From: Buxus sempervirens
Taxonomy: Eukaryota; Streptophyta; Magnoliopsida; Buxales; Buxaceae
DNA length: 64,000 bases
Reading direction: 5' to 3'
Assembly: GCA_947561395.2 (NCBI GenBank)
Contig: OX387185.1
Location: 20,300,366 to 20,364,365 of the forward strand
The notes beneath the pieces were generated by a model. The model was not told where the DNA came from and ran no database searches. It saw only the letters and a program-made list of their open reading frames with translations. The position numbers and the translations under genes were made by a program. This document shows, piece by piece, positions 44,071 to 55,677 of the stretch. Within the stretch, counting starts at the first letter, position 1. Each line of letters opens with the position of its first letter.

Positions 44071-45140
44071 TGGCAGAAGTGCCCTTTTGTATTTTTCTTG
44101 TTTTATGCAATTTTTATGTTGTTTATGACAAATCCAAGTGAACCAATAGGGTTTTCGGGTCACCCAAAAACCCAACATGGGACCTGGACCACCGGTCCAA
44201 ATAGATATCCAATGGGCCTTCCAACGGGGCCCACCAAGCCCAATAAACTGTTTTGCATGAAAATAAGCAATCTAAGCAAGTTAACTAAACTGAATAGGCC
44301 AAACCCAAGGCGGCCCACCCAAAAGCCCGATTATGGCATGATGAACCAATTTAGCATGGTTTGGCTGAGACCATGGGCAAGGGCCTATCGGGCCCGCCAA
44401 GCCCACTAACCAAACCAAGTAAGGGTTTAAACCTTGACTTCAAGGAACTTAGGCTTTCAAGCCCAAATTTGGAATATGGGCCCCAAACCTGATGACCAAT
44501 CCATTTTGGCAAATCTAAGCAAGATAAATTAAAATACTTGGTAACCATTTTGAGGCCCACCCAGAGGCCCGCAAACCAATGTAGACCCACCTTTTGCATA
44601 GAAATCACTTAATCTTCAAATCTGATCCACTAAATAAAATCAACTCATTTAACCTATGCCCAAAGGGCCCCCAGGCTTAGAAAGAGGCCCACCAGAGGCA
44701 TGTGGGCTTAACCAAGCCCACCAAGGACACCGTGGGCCTTCCAACGGGGCCCGCCCACTCAGACTCAAATCACTTAAATTAGGCAAGATAAAAGCAATTA
44801 AAGGGACCCACACCACTCAGGTGGTCCCACCAGACTTAAGCAAACTGCTTGTCGGAATAGGAATTGGGTGAGAAATCAGTGAGTTGACTCAAACCAGGAG
44901 GAACCCACGAGTCCCGTCATCCGACGGGATGGTCTGAGGTGTCCATGGACTTCCCCAGACCGCACCGAGACCTTACTTAGAAACTCAAGCCGCAGACCAG
45001 CCCAATAGACAAGATTAGGCACCCAGGTGTACGCCTGCACCCCATCAGGCGGTGGCGAATCCAAATTACTGTTTTACCCTCCCGGAGGCACGCATGAGAA
45101 TCTATGCGCCCCGCCGTGCCGCGATTTCACCCCGCACACA

Positions 45141-46891
45141 AGTTCATCGGGGGTAACAACCTTCGACTCCTTTTGCATTATTTGAGTGGACCCTAGACTT
45201 GGGGCTACCTCAGCCCTAAATTAGGAAGCTAGCCTAACCTTGATCAGGGGAACCACCCCAGATCCATGCATCGAGTCCCGAGAGCTGTGGGCCAAGACCC
45301 ATTGAGTCTGCAAGAGGCACACTAAGTCCGGATTAGTCTTCAAACAGATGAAAGCTGGCCAGATCAGAAAAGACTGATGAAAACAGGCCAGATTAGAACA
45401 AAGGGCAGTGAAACCCTAGATCTAGGATTTTTTCAGCCTATCCCTATAAAATCAATTGTACCCTTTCCCAAGGTTCCCAACAACCCTAGATTGAATACTT
45501 TTCCAGCCTTCTTTCGCCCTCGCTGGCAAGTTGTAAGCATCTCTTCAATTAGCAGAGATTCTTCAGAACAGAAGAAAAGACATATTTGGATTTAGATATG
45601 CTTCCTTACACAAGTACGTCTAGGAGTCGTGCCTTCACAGGCACCAACCCCTCTTAGGGCTGCACACACATTTTAATTTTGTCAGAGGATGGTAAGCCAT
45701 ACGACATTTATCTTTGCTTTCTTGCACATGCATAAATCATCATGCACATAAAAGTGCACCCATTTCAAAATCAAAAACCACACCAACACTTTTGGATTAA
45801 AGCTACTTTGAAAAATGCACCAAAGGAATTTTCAAAATCAAATCACCTCTGGGCACACATCAAAATGCCTTAGGACATACATTGAACTACTTTTTCGTGA
45901 ACAATGCCATCCACAGCATGACATGGGGAACTATTGCCTTTGGTTCCCCAAATTTGCTATTTCACAGCATTTTATTTCAAAATTTGCCAGTCACAGCATG
46001 ATTTCAGACTTTCAAAAGCACCATGCCATCCACGGCACACTCACAACATTTCCAATAAATCTTGTGCCATTCACGGCACAATTCAAAAATTTGCAAAACC
46101 ACTGTGCCAGCCACAGCGCAAATCATGAAGTTTTTCCAAAAAATCTATTGTGCCATCCTCGGCACCAAAACCAAGATTTCAGAAAATCACTGTGTCATTC
46201 GCGACACTTTCAAAAGTTTCCAAATGTGTTCTGCCATACACAGTATCCACCCTTGGATTATCCTTCCCACACATGGGATAGAATAGCTTTCAAGAAGGCC
46301 ATACACGGTATACACCCTTGGGCTATTCTTCCCCCCACACGGGATAGAACAGCTTTCAAGAAGGCCATACACGGTATCTACCCTTGGGTTGTCATTCCCA
46401 CACACGGGATAGAACAACTTTCAAGAAAGCCATACACGGTATCCACCCTTGGGTTGTCCTTCCCACACACGGGATAGAACAGCTTTCAAGAAGGCCATAC
46501 ACGGTATCCACTGGGGTTGTCATTCCCACACACGGGATAGAACAGCTTTCAAGAAGGCCATACACGGTATCCACCCTTGGGTTGTCCTTCCCACACATGG
46601 GATAGAACAGCTTTCAAGAAGGCCATACACAGTATCCACCCTTGGGTTGTCCTCCCCACATACAGGATAGAACAACTTTCATTCATAGCCATACACGGCG
46701 TTTGTCATACATGACTGCAGCACTGTCTTCAATGCAAAGATTCTTTCATGCATAGCCATACACGGCGTTTGTCATACACGGCTGCAGCACTGTCTGCAGT
46801 GTGAAGATTCCTTTTTTTCCATTCATTATGCATAAACTGCTACGCCACGGCTGCACTCGTATGAGAGCGGACCATTTTCAGAAAAATTAAC
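45141..46891 (+). mobile_element. E1 leader and repeat region before gag
   Basis: Directly continues the leader fragment 9125-9450. To about 45690 it follows the leaders of E2 and E4. From 45840 it carries degenerate 'ccat-cacggca' words, then a 65-bp tandem array (46234-46684). It ends in a T-rich tract with CTATAG (46895-46929), like a splice acceptor, just before the conserved part of gag. No ORF1. A 220-residue open frame (45815-46477) runs through the repeats and is not a gene. Confidence 0.8.
46234..46684 (+). repeat. 65-bp tandem repeat upstream of E1 gag
   Basis: About seven copies of CCATACACGGTATCCACC + CTTGGGTTGT + CNTTCCCACACACGGGATAG + AACAGCTTTCAAGAAGG, starting at 46234 and 46299 and so on; one copy is a few bases shorter. 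It occupies the same place relative to gag as the 22-bp array of E2. Confidence 0.93.
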
Positions 46892-48571
46892 ATGTTTTTT
46901 TGTTTTGTTTTTCCTTTTATTTCCTATAGGTTGGAGAATATTGCAGCCATTGCTAATCAAAGCCCGTATTTATTAAGGTCCCGCACAAGGATGAATCTTG
47001 AAGAGCCACCTGTGCCACCACCTCCAGCACCACAGCCTCCTGCACCACAGCGAAGAATTGAGGATGAATTGGTAGTTGTGAACCTGACTCAGCAAATGGG
47101 GCAGTTCACTCAGCAGATGGAGCAAGTCACTCAAATGATCCAAAATCTACTCAGGCAAATGCCGCAGCTGGTAATCCCTCAGCCACAAGGAGAGCCGCAA
47201 CCACTGCCACAAGATTTACAAGGGCCGCCACAGGCCCCACCACCGGCTCATGTAATCCCTCCACTTGCCCTCCCTCCACAAATACCACCTCTTGTTTCTC
47301 CTCAAGGTCAGCAGCAACATCAACAACCTCATGAAAAATCTCTACATCTTCCACATGTCCCTGAAGTAATCCATGAAGAGGAAGAAGAATGGCACAGGCA
47401 GAGAAACGAAGCAAGGGTCATCCCGCCTGAAGTCAGGACCGAGATTAACGACCTTAGGGTAGAAATGCGAGAGCTGAAAAAAGGGACAGTGCCCGGGCAG
47501 ATGATACTGGATAACTTTTGTTTCTTCCCAGATATAAAACTCCCAGCAAAGTTCAAGTGCCCCAACTTTGAGAAGTTTGATAGGACAGGATGCTCGATCA
47601 CACATCTGAGTGTGTACTACGGGGCCATGGTTGGGTACAATCATGACGAGCAGGTGATGATACAGTTGTTCCAGAGATCTCTGACCGGGCAAGCGCATTG
47701 CTGGTTTACCATGTTGAACCTAGCACAAATCCGCACGTGGCCAGATTTGGCCCACCTCTTCATATAGCAATTTAAGTTTAATTCTGAGGTGGTACCCACA
47801 AGGATGGAGCTGATGAAGATGATCAAGAAGGTTGGAGAGACCGTTAGGGAATACGCCCGGAGGTGGCATGAGCACGCAATGATGGTACATCCACCATTGA
47901 CAGAAGAAGATATGGCCACTCTCTTCATCTCTACCCTGGGGCAGCCATATTACTCCTACTTGATTGCCCAGCAAGCGACGAGCTTTAGTGCCTTAGTCCA
48001 GATTGCCGACAGGGTTGAAGGTGGCATCAAGGCTAGGTTGATAGAGGCAGGGGCACCTGGCACAACAGTAAGGTGGCCCACAAATGGAGGTAGGAAGATT
48101 GAGGGCCAGAAAGAAGTGGCCAGTGTTGACTCAGCACAAGGGCAATAACCGTTTCACCTGCAGAGGGAGAATCAACCAACTGACATGAGGTCCACAGGGT
48201 TAGCACTAGAGCCGAGAGTGCAAAGGGAAGATAGAAGAAACAAAGTGTGCTCACTACTTCCCTACACGCCAGGGGAACTTCTTCCCATATTGTTGAAAAA
48301 GGGCTATTTAAGGTTAATATCCCCTAACCCAAATGCGGCATTGAATAAGAATTACAACCCTAGAGTGACTTTCAAATATCACATGGGGTCGCCGGGGCAT
48401 GACACCAATCAATGCTGGGCACTTCGGCATGCAATCCAGGATTTGATTGATGCCAAAAAGATCACTGTGGACCCTCTTGTTCCAGTCAAAACTCCACCTA
48501 TGGCCATTAACTTGGACCCTCTCCCGGACCATCACAAATGGGCATCTTCCAGCGGAACAGCAGAGAAATAA
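46892..48571 (+). pseudogene. gag: E1 gag (two in-frame stops)
   Basis: One frame throughout with TAG at 47765-47767 and TAA at 48146-48148. The first in-frame ATG (46892) lies in a T-rich, acceptor-like tract and gives an odd Phe-rich start; the ATG at 46991 (MNLEEPPVPP) is more credible. In order: Pro/Gln-rich N-terminus with a coiled-coil-like NLTQQMGQFTQQMEQVTQMI; gag core LPAKFKCPNFEKFD, LFQRSLTGQAHCWF, then after the stop VGETVREYARRWHEHAMM and ISTLGQPYYSYL; C-terminal module YTPGELLPILLKKGYL and KYHMGSPGHDTNQCW, ALRHAIQDLIDAKKI. The first Cys of the zinc-like motif is Phe here. Known family: Tat/Ogre Gag. Full length would be about 530-560 residues. Confidence 0.88.
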
Positions 48572-48851
48572 AGCAAAGTTGCAAGGCACAACCTCCATTC
48601 CAAACCCATCATAACTAGGATAAGTTTAAAATTTACTTTTTGCTCCAACCACTCTTGGTAGTTAGTTATTTTGCACACTTTGACTTTTGTATAGGTGTTT
48701 ATAAAAAATCCCTTTTAAAGAAAAAAAAAAGAAAAGAAAACTTTTGAAAAAAAAAGAGATGCAAGTGTTTGGTCAGTAATGACATTCCTCTACTGGATCT
48801 ATAACTGGGTCATCCGCTGGTATATCCGTGGGATCATACTCTAGTACATAG
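48572..48851 (+). other. E1 sequence after gag, no gene
   Basis: 280 bp AT-rich with A runs. It ends at E4 (left TSD candidate CATAG, 48847-48851; the other copy is outside the window). Confidence 0.6.
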
Positions 48852-49240
48852 TGTAAGCACCTCATTTTTGCGCTCCCAGAAAAGCCGGAAATGCAAACCC
48901 TGGACAGAAAGTCAAACCCTAAGGGGTGAAAAGTTGAATTTTTGATCAAGTGATAATTGGCCACCTTGCTTTATCTCAATGGATAGAGAATCCCAACACG
49001 GTTCCAACGCAACTGAGTTTGCAGGAATCGGAGTCCGGATGAAGGTTCTGCAGGCCGGTCAAACTTGAGGGGGAGCCAAAAGTTGACTTTCTGCTAAGCC
49101 CCGATCCAGATGCTTACCCCTATGTCATTGGATAGAGGGTTCCGATACGATTCTAACGCAACTGAGTTTGCCCAGATCGGAGTCCGGATGGAGAAGATAT
49201 AAGCTGTCGAAGTTTCCGAACAGCAAAACTGACAAACTAC

Positions 49241-49290
49241 ACACGTGGCAAAAAGCTGCACACGTGGCAAGTTGCGCAGGAAAATATCTC
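49241..49290 (+). promoter_or_regulatory. ABRE pair plus evening element, E4 LTR
   Basis: ACACGTGGC at 49241-49249 and CACGTGGC at 49261-49268, then AAAATATCT at 49281-49289, with 12 bp between the second ABRE and the evening element. Confidence 0.65.
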
Positions 49291-49454
49291 GGGGATCAAA
49301 TCCGTGAATATCCAAACGTACGAAATATCCCAGGGACTAAATCTGTAAAAATCCAAGAATATCGGATTAAATCAAAAATATATAGGGACTAAATCTGAAA
49401 AAACCGGATTTTCCGACCATTTAGCGGCCGCATTTAATAAAGGCATGATTGTAC

Positions 49455-49542
49455 CTCGCTCGGGCAAGCAAGGCAAGCGTGAAACGCGCTCGGCGCCAGC
49501 TAGGCACCAACCCGGCGGACTCTCTTTCCTTTGCCTATAAAA
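49455..49542 (+). promoter_or_regulatory. E4 LTR proximal GC cassette and TATA box
   Basis: CGCTCGGGCAAGC, AACGCGCTCGGCGCCAGC and TAGGCACC words, then CTATAAAA at 49535-49542. The words GCTAGGCAC and GCTCGGCGC recur in reverse complement in the distal cassette (50472-50573). Confidence 0.6.
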
Positions 49543-50471
49543 TCCGCAGTCCCCCTCGTCGCAAGGGCTTGGCTCTTTTTGGGTTGGGGATTCTTTTAGT
49601 GGAGAGCTTTTCCCTGGTTGGCTTTTTTGGGTGGGCTCCTTTTCTTTGGTTGGCCTTGCTTCTATTTCCCTTCCCTCCCTCGTCCGAGCTCCCTCTTGCC
49701 CCCTAAACCCCGTAACCCCAAGGTCATTGAACCCTTCTTCCCCATCTTCTTCTCCTTTTCCTCACAAGCAAGACGAAGGCCGGCTGCTGTTGGTGCAAGA
49801 AGTAAGGTGCTCCAGCTGCTGTTAGAACTTCAAGAAGAGTCCACACACACCTCAGCAAGGTCTCACGACCCTCAGGTATTGCTCCTTAATATGTTCTTTC
49901 CCGCATATATGAAAACAGATGTGTATTGCCATGTCTAGAAATCTGAGTTTCTCACTTGCTCAGATTTGCTTTATCAGTTCTTTGCATACATTACTGTCTT
50001 ATTGCCATGAGCATGGAGGCCTCCAAAGGTAAGGGAGACCCCATGCACGGCCCCATGGGAGGACGAGAAGCTTTATTTCTTCACTTTCGGCCGCCAAAGC
50101 CACTGTTTTAAGCATTTCTTAGAGGAGCCTGTTCCTCTCGTATTTTATCCCTTTGTACCCTATATAAACCCCCCCTTCTCCTTCCCTTCTTTAAAGGCTC
50201 TTGGCTCAAGCATGGATCCCAGCCGGAGGTCACAGAGGGTGCGTGTAAGACCACTCCGGTGCTAGTTCTGTATGGTATGTTTGCTAATTTGCATTGGCGT
50301 TTGTTGCTTTTCTTTTTGAATTGTGATGTGAAATAGGTTAGATTAATTTCGTAGTGTGTTTAAGTGTCTTTTGGGGAGTCTGATGAACAACGGGAAGGTG
50401 TTACAGAGACTGGAAACCAAGCCAGTCTCTGAGAAAAAAGAAAAAAACATAGTATCGTATTTCGTCAAAGG

Positions 50472-50573
50472 CATGCCCTGAGCTCGTGCCTAGCTTGCGT
50501 TGAGCTTGCGCCGAGCTCGCGCTTAGCCCGCACCGAGCTCGCACCTAGCGCCTGAGGTCAGCGCACCCTCTTA
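50472..50573 (+). repeat. E4 LTR distal GC cassette
   Basis: Degenerate units of about 15-20 bp (GAGCTCGTGCCTAGCTTGCG-like) followed by GCGCCTGAGG-TCAGCGC. The segment after it (AAAATGCCGAATTGC) aligns in reverse with 24700-24715, so this cassette occupies the same slot as 24725-25080. Confidence 0.7.
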
Positions 50574-51793
50574 AAAAATGCCGAATTGCTTGTATTTTTG
50601 AAAACCCAACAATGCCCTTTACTGTACCACAGGGGGCTTCGCCGCGCCCGCCCCCCCCCCCCCCCCCCCCCCCCCCAAAACCCTATTGTTCTCCGTGCGT
50701 ACAACTCGTTCCTTGGACCCAGAATAGTGAGCCATCTCCCCTGATAAGTGTCAGTTTTGCATATTTTCTGTGATGGTTGCTGGATGTGGATGGCATTTCC
50801 AAACCAAACCAAATGAACCAATAGGGTTTTCGAGTCACCCGGAAACCCAACATGGGACTTGGACCCCCGGTCCAACTTGATTTCCAGTGGGCCTTCCAAC
50901 GGGGCCCACCAAGCCCAATGAACACAATGGAATGTATGCATGTGACCTAAGCAAGATAAATGAATTAATTGATCAATCCGGGCAGGCCAAACCCAAAGCA
51001 GCCCACTCGAACCAAACTTGTGAAATGATGTATGAAATGTGTGGTTTGGCAGAAACCAAGGGCAAGGGCCTACTGGGCCCGCCAAAGGCCACGAACCAAC
51101 CTAGTAAGGGTTCAAAACCCTAACTTCACATAACTTGGGCCTTCAAGCCCAAATCAGGACTACGGGCCCCAAGCCCAATGCCCAACCCATCTTCTGGCAG
51201 ACTTAACAAGATAAATCTAAAGCACTTTTGGCAACCATCATGGGGCCCATGCAGGGGCCCGCAAACTAATGCAGGACCACCTTTTGCATGGAAATCACTT
51301 AAGCTTCAAAATCTAAACCCTAATCTAAAATCAATTCACTTAACCAAAGCCCAAAGGGCCCTAGGCTAGACAGAGGCCCACAAGGGTACTTGGGCTTGAC
51401 TAAGCCCACCAAGGACACTGTGGGCCTTCCAACGGGGCCCACCCAACCAGACTCAGATTTCCTAATTAATCAAGATAAAAGAAATTAAAGGGACCCACAC
51501 CACTCAGGTGGTCCCGCCAGACTTAACCAAGTTGCATATCGTATTAGGAATCGGGTGAGACCAAAGTGAGCTGACTCAAACCAGGATAAACCTAAGGAAC
51601 CCATCACCTGACGGGGTGGACTGGGGTGTCTACAGACTTCCCCGGACCACAACCGAGACCCTACTTAGAATCTCAAAAGCCGCAGACCAAAGCCTTAATA
51701 GACAATATTAGGCACCCAGGTATCCGCCTGCACCCCATCAGGCGGTGGCGACTTTGAATTTTCCCGTGCGGCGTTTCCGACGCGCGCACAGCC

Positions 51794-51811
51794 TGGCGAC
51801 TCCCCTGGGGA
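51794..51811 (+). other. E4 primer-binding site
   Basis: TGGCGACTCCCCTGGGGA three bases after the LTR end. It is the best preserved PBS in the window and fits tRNA-Arg priming of Ogre/Tat elements. Confidence 0.88.
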
Positions 51812-53278
51812 CCCCTCAACCCAGTAGGACCCTGGTTAGATTGAGTCAGCATAAAGAGGGATTTAGTTGATATTTAGGGTTCTTACTACCTCGTTTAGTA
51901 AGATACAGAATACGTGTAATTACGCGTTCTGGGGAGTCCTGTCAAAAGGACGAGATAATTGCCTAAGGCAAGTGGGATTTAAGCGGTCCCCCTGTGACCC
52001 CCCACTTACCTGGGGACTCTCCCGAAACCTCGTATTGGGTGCCAATTCTGCACCTTACTATACGAGACGGTAACAATCCCTTTATCAACAAAATCCAGGC
52101 AAAACTCACCTATATAGACACAACACGCGGCCCAGCTGCACACACCGGCACACCATCACACCGTGGATGGATTTTTTATTTCCTATTCTTCTGTGATAAA
52201 TTGCGTGGGGTGACATGCACGAGGGAGGCTGCGTGGATGATCCGACCCCGAATGAATGAGTGAATCGGATATTGCATCTTCTTTACCAAAACTTAGATCT
52301 CTCTAGCAGCCTACCCTCCTGATTCCTATGAATTGATCTTTGGGATGGTATTAGCACCTACGCTCCCATGGCTTGCTGGGGAAAGCAGGGTAAACCCATC
52401 CCCCCAGTTTTCTGGAGTCCATTAGCACCACTAGTTTCTTGCCGTGGTATGCGAGGATCCAGTACTGGTCCAGACCCTTGCAGGCTTATGTCTCGGGCTG
52501 GGTATCCTTCCCCACCTAACGTTTCTGAGTAAACTATGCGTTGAGCATGCGAGGGTGAGTATGTTGGGAATGATGAATACAAGAGGAGTAAAATCAGAAT
52601 AAAATCCAGATTCCATTAGGGGCAGCAACCCTTGCTTTTTACATCAAATTGAGTAAACCCTAGATCACGGGCGACCTCAGCCCTAATTTAGGAAGCTCAC
52701 CTAATTTTGATCAGGGGAACCACCCCAGATCCATGCATGGAGTCCTGTATGCTATGGGTCTCGACCCATTAGAGTCCGCTGGGAGCACCTTAAGTCCGGA
52801 TTGGTCTTTTAGAATAGACAAAAGCCGGCCAGATCAGACAAACAGATGAAAGCATGCCAGATCAGAACATGGGCACTAAACCCTAGATCTAGGAATTTTC
52901 AGCCTACCCGCTTTGAAAGCAATTTGTATCCTTCCTTTTGGCTCCCAACAGCCTCAAGGATGAATTCTTTGCAGTTTTTAAATATCTTGTAAAGTTCCGC
53001 CCTCGATGGCAAGTTGTAATTTTTGCTGTGGTCTGACACCGAAAGCAGATGAAAGAATAGATGAAAAGCAGAAGACTGATCAGGACTTGAATGTGCTCTC
53101 CTTCACAAGGATGTCTATGAGTCGTGCCTCAACTAGCGCCAACCCTTAGGACCACACACCATGTGTGCCTAAGTTAAATTCCACACTGTTTAGTTTTTTG
53201 CTTTATTCTATGAAACATGTTAAAACTGCTAGTGGTTAGTCTTTTGCTTGAAATTATGCATGTCTTAGAACTAATTGA
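51812..53278 (+). mobile_element. E4 leader
   Basis: Non-coding. Contains a stem-loop region at 51957-52010 (TTGCC/GGCAA hairpin, then AAGTGGG..CCCACTT arms) shared with E0 and E2. The rest is homologous to the other leaders up to about 53170. No gene. Confidence 0.75.
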
Positions 53279-53646
53279 GAGTTGGTGTGGAACCCTGAAT
53301 TGATTTGGAATTTCGGTCGGATAGTTGGCATGGCATTCTCATCCTTATCTGAGAGAACCCGTTTCCCTAGGATAGAGAAGTACGCCTGGGACACCCCCTG
53401 GATCCGTTCTTGGACAAGGCAGCTCCAATGGAGTGAGCAGATTGAATGAGAGCACAAATACCGCATGGGACAGACTTTGTCCCTGTTAAACGTGCCGATC
53501 AACTGGGATATGATCTAAGCAGCCTTGCTTTTCTGGGATCCCCATCTTTCACTGTTTCAATTCAGGATCAATGAGTTGACTCCCACAATTGAGGAACTTG
53601 ACCTATTCCTCCGATTTCGCAACTTAGGAGAACCCGCTAGGCCAAG
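53279..53646 (+). pseudogene. E4 ORF1, first segment (DUF7745-like, broken)
   Basis: Open frame from 53279 with two in-frame stops (a TGA after QWSEQIE at about 53446 and a TAA after NWDMI at about 53518). It contains FWDPHLSLFQF and INELTPTIEELDLFLRF, the N-terminal signature of the plant DUF7745/Ogre ORF1 family. It is cut at CCAAG by E5 and continues in frame at 58451. The start is unclear: an ATG at 53256 is in a different frame. Known: ORF1 lies between leader and gag in Ogre-type elements; its function is not established. Confidence 0.75.
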
Positions 53647-55312
53647 TGTAAGCAAGAAGAGAATAAAAGAAGTGTTTTGCATTCCCCAGCTATTCCACGG
53701 CTAACATGTTGTCTTTTCCTGCCTTCACAGGTACGCCAAAAGTGGGATGACGGATGTCTTCTCCAAAATCCCCAATGGAGTTCCTTCAGTAAAACGGAGA
53801 ATAATACCCCCCAAAATCCCTAGTGGAAGGCCTTCAGTAAACAAGGGACGACACCCTTGCATCCCCAGTAGAGTCCTCTCAAGCAATAAGAGAGCAATAC
53901 TTGATAATGTAGACTTCTCAAGCCTCGCCTAGTCTGAAGAGGCCGGCCTTGAAGAGAAGAGCGGAAAGAAGGCAAGCAAGCTCGCATCAATCCTCAGTGG
54001 AGTCTCTCGCGCTCAACAAAAGCGCAGACGAGCATGAGGAACTCACGCTGAAGTAGAGGGAAAAGGCTTTACAAAGAAATAATGACAGCGTAAGGAATCC
54101 CCACTTATCCTCAGTGGAGCATCCTTCCCCAGGGAACTCCCATGCTTGTCAAAAACTAGGCTCGACCCGGAAAAAGAGGCAATAAAGAAAAGATTCCCGC
54201 CTAATCCCCGGCAATAGTCACTCCAAGCTAGGGAGCCTCTACAAAAGGGGAAAGCCAACCAGAAAGCGCTGCAGAAGAAGGAATGACAAGACATGAAGAG
54301 GAATGAGCATAAATATCATCGGGCAAGATGGCCCCTTTTGTAAATTTTGATTTCACACTTTTGTAAATAGAGTAGAGCAGGTGTGTGAGCTCCTTTGAGG
54401 CACTGGACAGCGCTGGAAGCACCTCCTCACCAACAGCAGCTCCTCCTCCACTCTTCCCTCCTCCTTTCTCCATTCGGCCTCCATCCTAAACCAACCCTTG
54501 GCCATCAAATCCCTAAAAAAAAAAAAGACTATTAAAAGCTTCAAGTAAAAGACACAAAAAGAGTCAGAAGTCTGAAGTCACCTAAAAGCTTTAATGGAAC
54601 AAACAAGAAGAAAAGAATATTGTCAAGTATCTGGCATCAACACCAAAACAGGTTGGCGAGCTCAAGTCCGATCTAATCTCCTTCAAACTTAAATCAATCG
54701 CTGAAGAGTTGCCCTGCAAAAGCCCGAAAAGCAAAGGGTAAGGAAACTCTGAAGCCGGGAAGTGACGCCACATCATTGGCCGCTTCCCTCTCAAAATGAA
54801 AACTTCAAAGGACTAAGCTCGTTGACCATGTCGACAGAAATGCCAAGCGCAAAAACTAGATTTTTTTTCTCTTTGCCGTTCATCCCCAAGGTGACTCCGG
54901 CAAAGAGGGGCAGCTGTAAGCACCTCATTTTTGCGCTCCCGGAAGAGCCGGAAATGCAAACCCTAAACAGAAAGTTAAACCCTAAGGGGTGGAAAACTGA
55001 ATTTTTGATCAAGTGATAATTGGCCACCTTGCTTTATCTCAATGGATAAAGGATCCCGACACGGTTCCAACTCAACTGAGTTTGCTGGAATCGGAGTTCG
55101 GATGAAGGTTCGGTGGGCCGGTCAAACTTAAAGGCGAGCCGAAAGTTGACTTTTCCTAGAACCCCGTGCCAAGTGCTTAGCCCTATGTCATTAAATAGAG
55201 GGCTCCGATACGAGTCTAATGCAATTGAGTTTGCCCAAATCGGAGTTCGGATGAAGGAGATATGAGCTGTCGAAGTTTCCGAGCAACAAAACCAGAAACT
55301 GCACACGTGGCG

Positions 55313-55352
55313 CAGGAACTGCACACGTGGCAGCCAACGCAGCAAAATATCT
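55313..55352 (+). promoter_or_regulatory. ABRE pair plus evening element, E5 LTR
   Basis: CACACGTGGC at 55312-55321, again at 55322-55331, then AAAATATCT at 55344-55352. Confidence 0.65.
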
Positions 55353-55677
55353 CAGGGACTAAATCTTAAATATCCAAAAATCACTAAAAATCTCAGGGAC
55401 TAAACCAAAATTTGCAGGGACCAATTCGTAATTGCTCAAAAGTGTCAAATATGCCGGATAGACTTGCCCCTCTTCAAATCCGTAATTTTTCGATTTGTAT
55501 TCGACCAAATATGCCGGATACACTTGCCCCTCTTCATATCCGGGCTCAAATGTCGGATACAAAAATTTGCTCAGCGAGATTCACACCGATTCCCCGACAA
55601 ATTCGCGGCCGCATTAAATTTTTGAAATAATTTTGTTTGTATCCAATATCTTATGCCGGATACAAAGGAGGCTCAGT

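Larger units (their letters stand above)
9451..45140 (+). mobile_element. E2: Tat/Ogre-type element with both LTRs and nested insertions
   Basis: 5' LTR 9451-16991, PBS 16995-17012, leader, broken gag 19467-22806, a second gag-like ORF, then degenerate 3' sequence, polypurine tract at 40900-40912 and 3' LTR 40913-45140. TSD AGTTC is at 9446-9450 and 45141-45145. After removing nested elements the internal part is short and contains no reverse transcriptase, RNase H or integrase, so it is a deleted, non-autonomous copy. The two LTRs are highly similar, with a few per cent point differences where I compared them (for example 14156-14270 against 42289-42400). Confidence 0.88.
40913..45140 (+). 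mobile_element. E2 3' LTR
   Basis: 4228 bp, starts TATAAGCACCTC (mutated TGTAAGCACCTC) and ends CCCCGCACACA, followed by TSD AGTTC (45141-45145). It lacks the X insertion of the 5' LTR, which gives the empty site at 42285. Doubled ABRE (first copy mutated, CACATGTGGC) plus evening element at 41302-41395; CT/ATGCATGC block at 41570-41850; distal dyad cassette at 44005-44070. No gene. Confidence 0.9.
48852..51790 (+). mobile_element. E4 5' LTR
   Basis: 2939 bp, TGTAAGCACCTC..CGCGCGCACA, followed by the PBS. ABRE pair plus evening element 49241-49290; GC-rich cassette 49455-49520 just before TATA (CCTATAAAA, 49534-49542); second GC cassette at 50472-50573 (GAGCTCGCGC, GCGCCTGAGGTCAGCGC). A C run of about 27 at 50650-50676 is an assembly risk. 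The U5 end shares the GGGCC-rich region with the other LTRs. No gene. Confidence 0.9.

Noticed and set aside
45815..46477. 220-residue open frame
   Set aside because: It runs through the 65-bp tandem array and changes register with each unit; no family resemblance.
49449..49938. Overlapping frames near the E4 TATA box
   Set aside because: They are in transcribed LTR leader, not conserved in E5, E0 or E2, with no recognisable domain.
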